From positions 6,610,001 to 6,674,000 of the forward strand of contig JAJFZO010000094.1 in assembly GCA_021397835.1 (NCBI GenBank): a DNA stretch of 64,000 nt. Direction: 5' to 3'. The notes beneath the pieces were generated by a model, which had not been told where the DNA came from, did no database searches, and was given only the letters and a program-made list of their open reading frames with translations. A program made the position numbers and the translations under genes. Below, in pieces: positions 25,471 through 36,319 of the stretch (position 1 is the stretch's first letter; every line of letters begins with the position of its first letter). Origin of the DNA: Moringa oleifera (lineage: Eukaryota; Streptophyta; Magnoliopsida; Brassicales; Moringaceae).

Positions 25471-28400
25471 TCATCGTGCATGGATTCCATGTCCCATGTA
25501 CATCTCATGATGCTTAAGCTGCCATAGAGAAATTGCATGAAGAGGTTGCTCCGGTAGCGTGCTGCAAGAGATAAATTCTTGAGACACACGGTTCATTGTT
25601 GGTCGTGACTTCGGTTTGGTACGTAAACATGCAAAAGCTAGTGTAGCCACAAGCACGACATCCTGAACAGTCTTTCCATTTTCTGGAGCTGACAGACGCG
25701 AGTCTAGAATTTTATTTAGCGTGATATTAGCCACAACGGAAGATGATGACGACGACGACGATAATGTTGATAGAAGTTCTCCTGGGTGCTTTCCCATCAA
25801 TACTTCCAATTCTAAAACTCCGAAGCTATAGACATCGCATTTTTCTGTCACTACCATAGTGTAGGCAAGTTCTGCATTAAAAAGAAAGGGTAAGAACTAA
25901 AAAGAATCACTAGACTGGAAAGTAAATATGGTAAGAAAGAAAACTTCACCAGGAGCAATGTATCCGTAAGTTCCAGCGAGCAGTGTTCGATTGGACGAAT
26001 CAGGATGAAGGAATCTTGCAATACCAAAGTCACATACAGAAGCCTCAAATTCTGAGTTCAAGAGAACGTTGTTGCTTGATATATCTCTGTGAACAATTGG
26101 TGGGTTGCAATCATGATGCAAGTAAGACAAAGCATGTGCTGTTCCTTTAACAATGTTGATTCTCTTGGTCCAATCTAATTCTGCAGCTTCATCGTCGTTT
26201 CTTAGGATAAAGGACAAGCTTCCCTTTTCCATGTATTCATAAATCAAAAACATGCATCTTTTATGTAAGCAGAAGCCATGAAGCTTCACAATGTTCTTGT
26301 GTCGGATCCCAGACAACATCTTTATCTCATTTTTGACACTCTGGTCGTATGCTAGCTCCTCAGCTTCAAAGCGATGAAGTTTCTTCAATGCAATTACTTT
26401 ATCATTGGGTAACTCTGCTTTGTAAACGCTACCATAACCACCGGTTCCAATGCAATATCTGAGATCGAAGTCCATTGTTGCCTCGATGATGTCTTGAAAT
26501 GCAATCTTCCCATCAAAGTTCCATACAGAAAACAAATCTCCGTTCTTGACAATACTTACTTCAAACTGGGGATTCTCTACCCCCTTGCATTGGAGGAATA
26601 AGCAAAACCCTCCAATCAAAAAGGCAAGGAAAATGAAGAGTGGAAGACATATTTTGAGGTAGTAAGATGCACCATGGCTCATTGGAGAACTTGTTGAACT
26701 GCGAGGCATTGAACTTGTGGAGTTCTCACGTAGATTCTCATTGCCAGCAAATGCTTTGCAGCCAAACTCCGCCAAGAGCTTATCAGGGATTATTCCCTTT
26801 AAAGAATTATATGACAAGTCGAGTTGTTTTAAGAATCCATGAAAATCGAAAATAGGCCCTGAGAGATTGTCATAGCTAAGGTCCAACTGCTGCAATCTTG
26901 GCAGATTTTGAAGTTGAGAAGGTATTTCTCAACTAATTGAATTGTGACTAAGATCCAACTTCGTGAGATTAGAAAGCTTATCAATTTGGGGTGGAATGCT
27001 TCCATTCAGACGATTGTTTGTCAACCACAACACTTCTAATTTTGAGGCTTTGACAATATCACTTGGGATTGATCCACTCAGTCTATTTTCATGTAAGTCT
27101 AACCCAACTAAAGCCTCCATAGCTCCTAGTCCAGAGGGTATGACACCATTTAAAAGATTTGATGCAAGGTTCATGGTCCTCAATTTGGCCAATCGACCTA
27201 AAGATGAAGGCATTGGGCCCATGAACTTGTTATCATTAAGATACAAATCAACGAGATTACTCAGGTTTCCTATTGCTGGTGGAATGGTTCCATTGATTTC
27301 ATTGTTGCCAAGAGACAGATATTCCAAACTGGACAAATAAGCTAAAGTGATGGGTATCTGACCACTAAGATAGTTCTTTTCAAGATTCAAACGAACTAAG
27401 TTTGTGAGACTCCATATTTTTGATGGGACTGTTCCATTGAGTCTATTTTGACTCAGAAGTAAATATTCCAATCTGGACAAATGACCCAAACTGAAGGGTA
27501 TTGGACCAACAAGCTCACAAGAAGACATATCCAATGTAGTCAAATTCTTCAAATCCCCTATTTCCCGAGGTACATGACATGCAAGTTTATTCATGCTTAG
27601 ATTCAAAAAGGTAAGATTTTTTAAAAAACCAAGACTGGAAGGGATTGGACCAAGAAGGCTATTTTGACTCAAATCCAGATAAGTAAGACTTGTTAAATTC
27701 CCTAACTCTAAGGGGATGGTACCATGGAGTTTATTTTGACCCAAATCCAGATCAGTAAGACTTAACAAATTCCCTAGCGCTGAGGGGATGGTATCAACAA
27801 GGCTGTTGTGACCCAAATGCAGATAAGTAAGACTTGTTAAATTCCCTAACTTTGAGGGGATGGTACCAACAAGGCTGTTTTGACCCAAATACAGATAAGT
27901 AAGACTTATTAAATTCCCTAACTCTGAGGGGATGGTATCAACAAGGCTGTTTTGACCCAAATGCAGATAACTGAGACTTACTAAATTGGCTAACTGTGAG
28001 GGGATAGTACCATCAAAGCTATTTTGACCCAAATGCAGATGAGTAAGGTTTAATAAATTCCCTAACTCTGAGGGGATGTTACCACTTAAAGAATTGTGAG
28101 AGACATCAAGGAATTCCAATTGTGTCAACTTCCTAAGATCAGGTAAGTGACCAGTCAAGGAATTGGAGGATAGTTTGAGGTACCTGAGTTTTGTCAGAGC
28201 AACTATCTCTGGTGGGATGCTCCCTCCCAGTCTAGAGCTGCTGACATCAAGACTGACAAGGTTCTGGAAAGATGATAGGTTCAGGTCTTCCAAAGACGGA
28301 TTATCGATGTACAAGATCACCATATAAATCTCAGTTATGCTTCCAGCACTGTTGCAAGTGATACCAGGCCACTCGCAACAAGATGAGGTGTCGTTGCTAT

Positions 28401-28557
28401 AGTGGCTCCACCACCCACTTTTCAGCAGAGCCTCTGCTTCTGATTCCACGGTTGATGCCACCGCCAGTTTGTTTGTGCTTAGGAGTGCAACGACATGGAG
28501 AACAGTAATGGTAAACCATACAGGTATTGGTGCCGCCATGCGAAGGTAGGACGTCAT
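25471..28557 (-). pseudogene. LRR receptor-like kinase, MIK2-like, with one premature stop (RLK2)
   Basis: Exon 1 is 28557-25950 and exon 2 is 25871-25471, with the intron in the same place as in RLK1; the 1003-codon frame is otherwise unbroken. Signal peptide, cysteine cap, about 20 leucine-rich repeats, transmembrane helix (LPLFIFLAFLIGGFCLFL) and a kinase with [25 protein letters not shown] and DFGIARFL are all intact. Codon 543 is TGA (26931-26929), where RLK3 has GGA (glycine). Translation would end inside the last repeats and yield a secreted 542-aa repeat protein without an anchor. Either a very recent pseudogene, a gene for a truncated decoy-like protein, or a sequencing or allelic variant. 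Every kinase signature survives, so the stop is young. Confidence 0.88.
27640..28085 (-). repeat. Near-identical 72-bp LRR-coding tandem repeats in RLK2
   Basis: About six successive 24-residue units of the form LGNLxxLTYLxLGQNSLVxTIPS are far more alike to one another, in DNA as well as protein, than the other repeats in the gene. RLK1 and RLK3 lack this array, which points to recent expansion by unequal exchange or slippage. Confidence 0.88.
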
Positions 28558-28850
28558 GTTTGAATTATTTGGTAAGTTTAGCTATAGCAGGTTAGCATCC
28601 GGAGTCATGCTTACAGAATTTAAAGAAAAGCTTGGTATAACAGGGTGGATAATGAAGGTCAAGGTCTTTTGGCCCTTGCAGTGAAGACAACTCCGGCCAT
28701 AAGTCCTGTCACAATTCATTTAGTGACATGGAAGCTTTTTGAAATTTTGACAAAGAAAATTATAGTCAGTCATGGTCTTCGCATGGAGAATGGAGAAATA
28801 CCATATGAACAAACCAGCTACTTACTGGCCGAGAATCTGCGCTTCATCTA
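28558..28850 (-). promoter_or_regulatory. RLK2 upstream region (shared RLK promoter block)
   Basis: Reverse-complement counterpart of the block above RLK1. It contains TTTGAATTATTTGGTAAGTT and the GTTAGCATCCGGAGTCATG word found, with changes, above the other copies. Confidence 0.7.
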
Positions 28851-29034
28851 GCTAATGCAAAGTTTTCAGTTTTGGTGGCCATAGAATTCATTTTTCCAAA
28901 GGTAAAACTGCTTTAAAAGTTGAAGCCCTGACTTTTGTACAAGGACCTGAGTTCTGAGTAATTAAGGTCAGTAGTCCACAACAATGAATTAAAGAATATA
29001 AATCTGTGGGGGAATAGTTCCATTTAATTCCTTA
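28851..29034. other. Short spacer upstream of RLK2
   Basis: Nothing recognised. Confidence 0.4.
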
Positions 29035-29960
29035 TTACTCAGTCATAGTATTACTGAAACAACCATGTGGTCTCAGTATAAATGGCAGATGACAGATGAA
29101 GAATGACAGAAGAATTAATGGTGTTCCAATCTTAAAACAAGATTCAATATTCTTAAGATGAATTGGGATTGGTCCAACCAGTTTATTTCCAGATAAGTCT
29201 AACCTAACCAAAGCCTCCATAGCTCCTAGTCCAGAGGGCATGACACCATTTAAAAGATTTGATTCAAGGTTCATAGTCCTCAATTTGGCCAATCGACCTA
29301 AAGATGAAGGCATTGGATCCATGAACTCGTAATCATTAAGATACCAATCAACCAGATTACTCAGGTTTCCTATTGCTGGTGGAATGGCTCCATTGATTTC
29401 ATTGTTACTGAGAGAAAGATATTCCAAACTGGACAAGGAGCTAAAGTGAAGGGTATGTGACCACTAAGATAGTTCCTTCAAGATGCAAACCAACTAAATT
29501 TGTGAGACTCCATATTTTTGATGGGATGGTTTCATTGAATCTGTTTTTACTAAGTAAACATTTCAATCTGAACAAATGACCCAAAGGGTATTGGACCAAC
29601 AAGCTCACAAGAAGACATATCCAATGCAGTTAAATTCCTCATATCCCCTAAACTATGACATGCAAGTTTATTTAAGCTTAGATTCAAAAAGGTTAGATTT
29701 TTCAGAAAACAAAGATTGGAAGGGATTAGACTAACAAGGTGACTAACGGAGGTCAAGGTCTTTTGGCCCTTCTTGACATGACAACTAAGGCAATCATAAC
29801 AAGGCAGATAATGGAGGTCTCTATCTTCTGGCCCTTGATATTGAGACAACTCTGGCCATCAATTCCTCTCAATATTGGTAGTGCACCTGGCACTTTTGTA
29901 AGTGGAAGAACTTTGAAATTTCAGCAAAGAAAAGTATACTCGGCCATGGTCTTCACATGC
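29035..29960 (-). pseudogene. LRR receptor fragment with its own promoter copy
   Basis: A shared RLK promoter block (about 29960-29735) runs straight into RLK2-like repeats: FLKNLTFLNLSLNKLACH, then ALDMSSCELVGPIPF, and after a frameshift SSLEYLSLSNNEINGAIPP and GRLAKLRTMNLESNLLNGV. Signal peptide, first repeats, membrane helix and kinase are missing. The repeats are very close to the corresponding part of RLK2, so this is a recent internal-deletion copy. Confidence 0.85.
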
Positions 29961-30049
29961 AGATTTGATCCGGGGCTATCACACCTTGTAAAAGATTTCA
30001 TCCAAGAGGTTTGTATAGCTCAAGTTGGTTCATTGGACTAAAAATGAAA

Positions 30050-30320
30050 GGATTGGACACTATCAGAACTAAATCAAACAGGTCGTCGGAATTGCCAATT
30101 TTTTAGAGGTATGGAGCCATTTATTTTGTTTGAATAAAGGTAAAGGATTCTCATATTAGTTTTATAAGGAATTGCGCCAACAGGATGATTATTTTCAAGA
30201 TTTAACTAAGCCAAATCCGTGAGCTCGTACCTCTGATTCCAGGGATGATGCTGTCGCTAAGATGGCTCTGCAACTTCTAGTTTTATATGAGAACAGTAAT
30301 GGTGGCTCATACTGCAACTT
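30050..30320 (-). pseudogene. Older, strongly decayed RLK 5' remnant
   Basis: The minus strand from 30320 aligns with the RLK signal-peptide coding region (shared word GAGAACAGTAATGGT on the plus strand). It then shows repeat-like pieces, LYLYSNKINGSIPL and LNLENNHPVGAIP, with several stops. No continuous frame remains. Confidence 0.6.
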
Positions 30321-30619
30321 CTAATCCAACTCTTATGATTCTGGTTAATTTGCTTTGGTTGCATGCAGATCAGTGAAGTATCGGATGCTTGTTTGGTCAA
30401 CAAGCCTCTAACTTGAGCTTCTTTTGAAGTTATCATTACCATCCTGAAAAATTTTAAATATAAACCTAAGACAAAGCAAGGAGGTGGATCAAAAGATAAT
30501 TGTTGGTTATGATATTATTTTGTTAGGACGTTATTATTTTTGATTTTTTATTTTACAGTAAATTTGATTTTACTTTTCTTTTTCTTTATATTCTCTTAGA
30601 AGTTGAATTTTGAAAGTAT
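30321..30619. other. Spacer left of the copia relic
   Basis: AT-rich. A word GTTGGTTATGATAT near 30504 resembles GTTGATTATGATAT near 32135 on the far side of the copia relic, possibly an eroded terminal repeat. No gene. Confidence 0.35.
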
Positions 30620-32160
30620 GATAAAAATTTTGCTTCCTTGTTTTATAGCTATACCATGCTTCAAATGTTGAAGTCCTTTGCTGTAAAGCCTTTGTTAGCA
30701 ATTTTTTTTTTCTCAATCATCCCATTTTGTTGAAGGGTATAAGTGTTGTCATTAATCTTGTCACATATATGTAAATTAGCTACAATTTCTTTTTAGCCCC
30801 CTAAGTCTTATTTTATTGAAAATGAAGCTTGCAATTTGCTTCTCATATTGACATTAGCACATTTAAGAAGTTCTTCCTTTTTCTTCTTCACAAAAGATAG
30901 AGAGCTTTATGAGGAAAGCATCTCGCATTATTGTTTTCTTTGTATACTGCAACTTGCTTCTCTCCCATCATTTTCAAAATAAATTTTTTATCTTTTATTT
31001 AGACTTTAAAGTAATAAAAAAATGATTGTTCAAATAGTACTTTACATTATTTTTTAGGAGCTGATCAACACTAAAAAAATTTTAATTAATTTCAAAACAT
31101 ATAAAACATTAAAAATTAATTTTAAATCTATACGACCTTTTATTACCATTATTCCTTTGCTTTTTATTTCAAGATATGCTTAATTTTTAATTTTGACTTT
31201 AGAAATTATAGTTTTGTTAAGATCTTTGAAGAGTTTGTACTTATAAGTCATGTGATTTGTACAATCACTATTTATAAGCCAACTTTCTAGAAGTTATTAG
31301 TAGCAAAGTATGATGTCATAAATAGTTCCTCATTCTGAAGTTGTTTAAAAGTATTTTTGGCTTCTCTTTTTGGGATTTGCATATTATTTTTACTAATCAT
31401 CACTTGTGACATCTTGCATATTGCCTTCATTGATACTTGTTTTGCGCATGAATTATTTTTTTCACAGTAAGTAGAAAGACTTGATTGTTACTACTTTGGC
31501 CATTTTTGTTGTTGCTTACAAAACTTCCAAATATATTTTCGTTATGCTAATTTTTGTTGTTTGTTTTCGTTGTTGTTTTGTAATTTGGCTTGAAAAGTAC
31601 TTTTTATTGATTCTTTTTATCTCGTAAGCCTCTTTTATTCTTGTGCTTGTTCCTATAATGCATTTAATAATTTTATCTTGGTAATACTTGATAGATTTTT
31701 AAAGTTTTTCAAAGATGAGATTGTAACCTCAAATTTTTTTCAAGAATTGTCATTAAGTTCTTTTAAACAATTCTGAAATCAAAAAAATTAGTGTTAACTA
31801 TACCAAGAAGTCTGTTGAAATATTCTTTAATTGTTTTTAATATTTTCATAATGTTGCTTTTGCTTTTGATTGTTTTTACTTCATCTCTTTCTGATTTTTG
31901 ATTTGTGTATGAATTGGATTGTCTGATCATTTTAAAACTTCATATACTTGTTCAACAACTTCACAATTCTAAATTTGATAGTTTATGCTATCAAATATTG
32001 AAGGTGCAATGACAGTGAATAAATTTTTAGAATTTATTGTGTATAAGTTTTTGATTTTGGGGATATAAATGAAAATTATTTAAAAATTGTATTTGAACTT
32101 TTTCAATCTCACAAGTTCCTCAGATACTACTTTGTTGATTATGATATCACTTTATTGGTT
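30620..32160 (-). mobile_element. Ty1-copia retrotransposon relic (gag, protease, start of integrase)
   Basis: Read on the minus strand and across many stops, the order is that of copia. A gag start with FDSINYQI lies near 32010. The gag C-terminal part (FQAKLQNNN) is near 31570. A degraded CCHC zinc-knuckle (ARCHK...KIICKS) is at about 31440-31370. A protease stretch (ESWLINSDCTNHMTYKYKLF, where intact elements have DSG) is at about 31290-31205. A spacer leading towards the integrase region runs to about 30900-30620. No reverse transcriptase or clear LTR remains. Confidence 0.75.
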
Positions 32161-32394
32161 TTTGAGAAGAGAAGAAGAATAAGAGACAAAACAAAACACA
32201 AGAATAAAAATTATATTTTTATAGATATTTTAAAATTTAAATTCGAAATTCAAATTAAATATTATTTTTATTTAAAATTTAAAGTAAAAAATTATTTTTA
32301 TTCAAAATTCAAATTACTTAATGAAAAAATACAATAAACAGAGCATCTTGATAACAATAATATTATTGGTCAAATATGAGATAAGACGGTCACT
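32161..32394. other. AT-rich spacer, copia relic to RLK3
   Basis: Nothing recognised; the RLK3 3' flank. Confidence 0.4.
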
Positions 32395-35300
32395 TTAATT
32401 ACATCCTTTATCAGTTTTATGTCCCATGTACATCCCATGATGTTTAAGATACAGCAGAGGAATTGCATCAAGGGGTTTCTCTGGTAGTGTATTACGAGAA
32501 AGAAATTCTTGAGAGACGCGGTTCATCGTTGGCCGTGACTTGGGATTGGCACGTAAACATGCAAAAGCCAGTGTAGCCACAAGTATAACATCTTTAACAA
32601 TCTTTTGACTTCTTGGAATTGGTAGACGCGAGTCTAAAACTTCACTTAGAGTAATACTTGCCGCAGCAGAAGATGATGATGATAGTCTTGATAGAAGTTC
32701 TCCTGGATGCTTTCCCATCAATATCTCTACTGTCAAAACTCCAAAGCTATAAACATCGGATTTTTCTGTCACCACCATGGTATAAGCAAACTCTGTAACA
32801 AAGGGAAGAAAAAAAATAGATGGTGAGAATTAAAAGGAATCCACTAGACTAATAAGTAGATGTTGTAAAAGGAAGACAACTTCAACAGGAGCGATGTATC
32901 CGAAAGTTCCAGCAAGCATGGTTTGATTAGGTGAATCAGGGTGAAGGAATCTTGCAACTCCAAAATCACATACAAAAGCCTCTAATTCTGAGTTCAACAA
33001 AATATTGTTGCTTGATATGTCTCTGTGAACAACTGGTGGGTTGCAATCATGATGCAAGTAAGACAAAGCATGTGCTGTGGCTTTGACAATGTTGATTCTC
33101 TTGATCCAGTCTAATTCTGTGGCTTCATCATCGCTTCTTAGGACGAAAAACAAGCTTCCTCTTTCCATGTATTCACAAATCAGAAACATGCATCTCTTGT
33201 GTAAACAAAAGCCATGAAGCTTCATAATGTTTCTGTGTCGTATCCCAGACAACATCTCTATCTCGTTCTTGGAACTCCTATCGTATATTGGCTTATTGGT
33301 TTCATAACGATGAAGTTTTTCAAAGCGACCACTCTACCGGAAGGCAACTCTGCTCTGTAGACACTACCATAACCTCCGGTTCCAATGCAATATCTGAGAT
33401 TGAAGTCTTCTGTTGCCTTGATGATGTCTTCAAATGCAATATTTCCATCAAAGTTCCATATGGAGAACAAGTCTCCGTCCTTTACAACACTTGCCTCATC
33501 AATTTGGAGATTCTTTGCCCTCTTCCGGCAAAGAAATAAGTAAAACCCACCAATCAAGGAAAGGAAAAGAACAGTGGAAGACATACTTTGAGATAGTAGA
33601 ATGCATCATGGCTCGTTGGAGTGCTTGGCAGGAAGCTCGAAGTACTCTGATGTAGCTCATTATTGCCAACAAATGCTTCATCACCAAATTTTTCTCTAAG
33701 CTCATCAGGGATTATTCCCGTGAAAGAATTGTAAGACAAGTCAAGTTGATCCAAGTATAATCCAAGAGAGCTCGGAATAGGCCCTGAGAGCTTATTGTGG
33801 CTGAGGTCCACCTTATACAATGGTAGATTTTGAAGTTGAAAAGGTACCCCTCCGCTGATTAAATTATTGCTGAGATCCAAAACTGTGAGATCAGAAAGCT
33901 CACCAATGTGGAGTGGAATGCTTTCGTTCAGACAATTGTGTTGCAACCACAACTCCTCCAAATTAGAGGCATTCATGAGATGAGTTGGGATTGATCCACT
34001 CAGTTTATTTCTAGATAAGTCCAACGAAACCAAAGCTTTCATAGCTCCAAGTTCTGGGATATCAAACCTTCCAAAAGATTTGATCCGAAGTCCATGGTTG
34101 TTAAGTTGGCTAATTGACCTAAAGAAGAAGGGATTGAACCAGTGAGCTTGTTATCACTAAGATCCAAACGTATGAGCGCAGAAAGCTTGCCAATTTGAGC
34201 CGGAATGCTTCCATTCAGATTATTTTTTTCCAACTTCAAGTACTGAAAATTAGAGGCATTCACGAAATGAGTTGGGATTGATCCACTTAGCTTGTTTCCA
34301 GATAAATCCAACCAAACCAAAGCCTTCATAGCTCCAAGTTCTGGGGGTATTACACCTTCTAAGAGATTTGATCCAAGGTCCATGGTTCTCAATTTGGCTA
34401 ATTGACCTAAAGATGAAGGGATTAGACTGGTGAGCCTGTTATAACTAAGATGCAAATCAGCCAGACTATTCAGATTGCCCATTTCGGCAGGGATAGAACC
34501 ATTTATTTGATTTGAATGAAGGAAAAGGCTCATCAGATTAGTTAAGTAACCTATTGAGGAAGGGATTGAACCGACTAGATAGTTAGAACTAAGATCCAAC
34601 TTAATAAGATTCTTGAGCTTTCCTATTTCCCAAGGGATGGTTCCATTGAGTCTATTTTCACTGAGAACTAGATATTTCAAACTGGATAAATGAGCAAAAG
34701 TTGAAGGTATTGGACCATCAAGCTCACAATGAGACATGTCTAGTGTCATTAGATTCTTCAAATCTCTTATTTTGGGAGGAATATGACCACTAAGACGATT
34801 AAATTGAAGATCCAAATGAACTAGATTTCTGAGACTCCATATTTTTGTTGGGATGCTTCCATTGAGTCTATTTCTTGGAAGAAAAAAATATTTCAGTTCG
34901 GACAAATAAGTCAAAGTCGAAGGTATTGGGCCAACAAGTTCACAAGAAGACATATTTAGTGTCACTAGATTCTTCATATATCCTATTTCTGAAGGGATAT
35001 GACCTGTGAGGCCATTTAAACTGAGATCTAAAAGGGTAAGGTTTCTTAAAAGACCAAGACTGGAAGGAATTGACCCATTAAAATTGTTGTGGCACAGACG
35101 CAAATCAATGAGATTTTGCAAGTTGCCTAACTCTGAGGGGATGGCACCACTTAGCTTATTATTAGACACATCAAGTACTTGCAATTGGGTCAGATGTTCA
35201 AGCAAAACAGGTAACTCACCTATCAAGAGATTAGTAGACAGGTTCAGATACCTGAGTTTGTTTAGAGACGCTATCTCCTGGGGAATGCTTCCCCCGAGTG

Positions 35301-35604
35301 CAGAGCTACTAAGATTAAGATGGACAAGGTTTGGGAAGAATGAAAGGTTCAGGTCCTCGAAAGATGCGTTAACACCATCACAGATGCTGTAGATCTCTGT
35401 TACGCTTCCAGCCCTGTTGCAAGCTATACCAGGCCACTCACAATGAGATGAGGTGTTGTTGCTGTAGCCAGTCCACCACCCACTTTTCAGCAGAGCCTTC
35501 ACTTCCAATTCCACTGGTGATGCCACTGCTGGTTGGCTTGTGCTTATAAGAGCGGTGACGTAGAGAACAGTAATGGTAATCCATACTGTTATTGGTGCCG
35601 CCAT
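32395..35604 (-). pseudogene. LRR receptor-like kinase, MIK2-like, frameshifted (RLK3)
   Basis: Same architecture as RLK1 and RLK2: start MAAPITVW at 35604, signal peptide, about 20 leucine-rich repeats, membrane helix and kinase; exon 2 is 32792-32395. The frame breaks three times: a one-base loss near 34058 (against the tandem copy of the same repeat near 34345), a net shift in the membrane-helix region near 33570, and a one-base loss near 33318 at the kinase lysine motif (VVALKN..). In addition the intron donor GT is TT at 32885-32884. The repeats before the first break could still yield a secreted protein of about 520 aa, but the receptor kinase is dead. It is more decayed than RLK2. Confidence 0.92.
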
Positions 35605-35890
35605 GCAAAGGTAGTAGGCAAATTTTGAATTATTTGGTAAGTTTAGCTAGAGCAGATTGGCATCTTGAGTCACGCTTACAGAATTTAAAGAATAACAGGG
35701 TGGATAATGAAGGTCAAGGTCTTTTGGCCCTTGCTGTGAAGACAACTCCGGCCATCAATTCCTGTTACAATTGATATAGTGACACTGGAAGCTTTTTGAA
35801 ATTTCAACAAAGAAAAGTATAGTCAGCCATTGTCCTTACTGGGAGAATGGAGAATATGATCATGATCAAGCCTGCGGCTGACAGGGAAGA
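35605..35890 (-). promoter_or_regulatory. RLK3 upstream region (shared RLK promoter block)
   Basis: Matches the blocks above RLK1 and RLK2, including GATAATGAAGGTCAAGGTCT on the plus strand. Confidence 0.7.
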
Positions 35891-36319
35891 CTCCTTAAAG
35901 CAATAATTTCTGCATTCATTAAGAGATTCTTCTCACTTGATCTTGCAACTGTAAGGTCATCCCAAAGGATGTAAAGGGAGTTTCAACAGATAGAAAACAG
36001 CTTTTACTACTATAGAAAAGCTTGCCAAATTTTAATAAAAGAAAATATAGGAAATCACACATCCACAAGCAGTGGCACATCAAACTCTGAATGCCTGGTG
36101 CAACCAATTTCTCTCTATCCTCTAAATGTTGTCTTCGCTTGGCACAAGCAGCTACATTAAATTCTAGGTTTTGTAAGTCAGGGGGAGCTCTCCTGCATCT
36201 GCCATGACATCTCCTGATTTGCATGCTCCCATAAGCAATATCCATGAAATAACTTCCAATCACTATCTTTTGCATTGCCACTTTGTAGCTAAACTTCTCG
36301 TTGAGATACAATCTGTTGT
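35891..36319 (-). other. 3' flank of the DHQS-like gene
   Basis: Duplicated at 21176-21599. A 130-codon open frame is present but is not conserved in the duplicate, so it is probably 3' untranslated sequence. Confidence 0.5.

Noticed and set aside
28645..28851. 68-codon plus-strand open frame above RLK2
   Set aside because: It lies within the shared RLK promoter block and its frame is not kept in the other four copies.
30620..32160. Possible host gene in the AT-rich stretch between RLK copies
   Set aside because: Reading through the stops gave the gag, zinc-knuckle and protease order of a copia element.
35919..36311. 130-codon open frame between RLK3 and the DHQS-like gene
   Set aside because: The duplicate at 21.2-21.6 kb breaks the frame, there is no ATG at its start, and it falls in the 3' flank of the DHQS-like gene.
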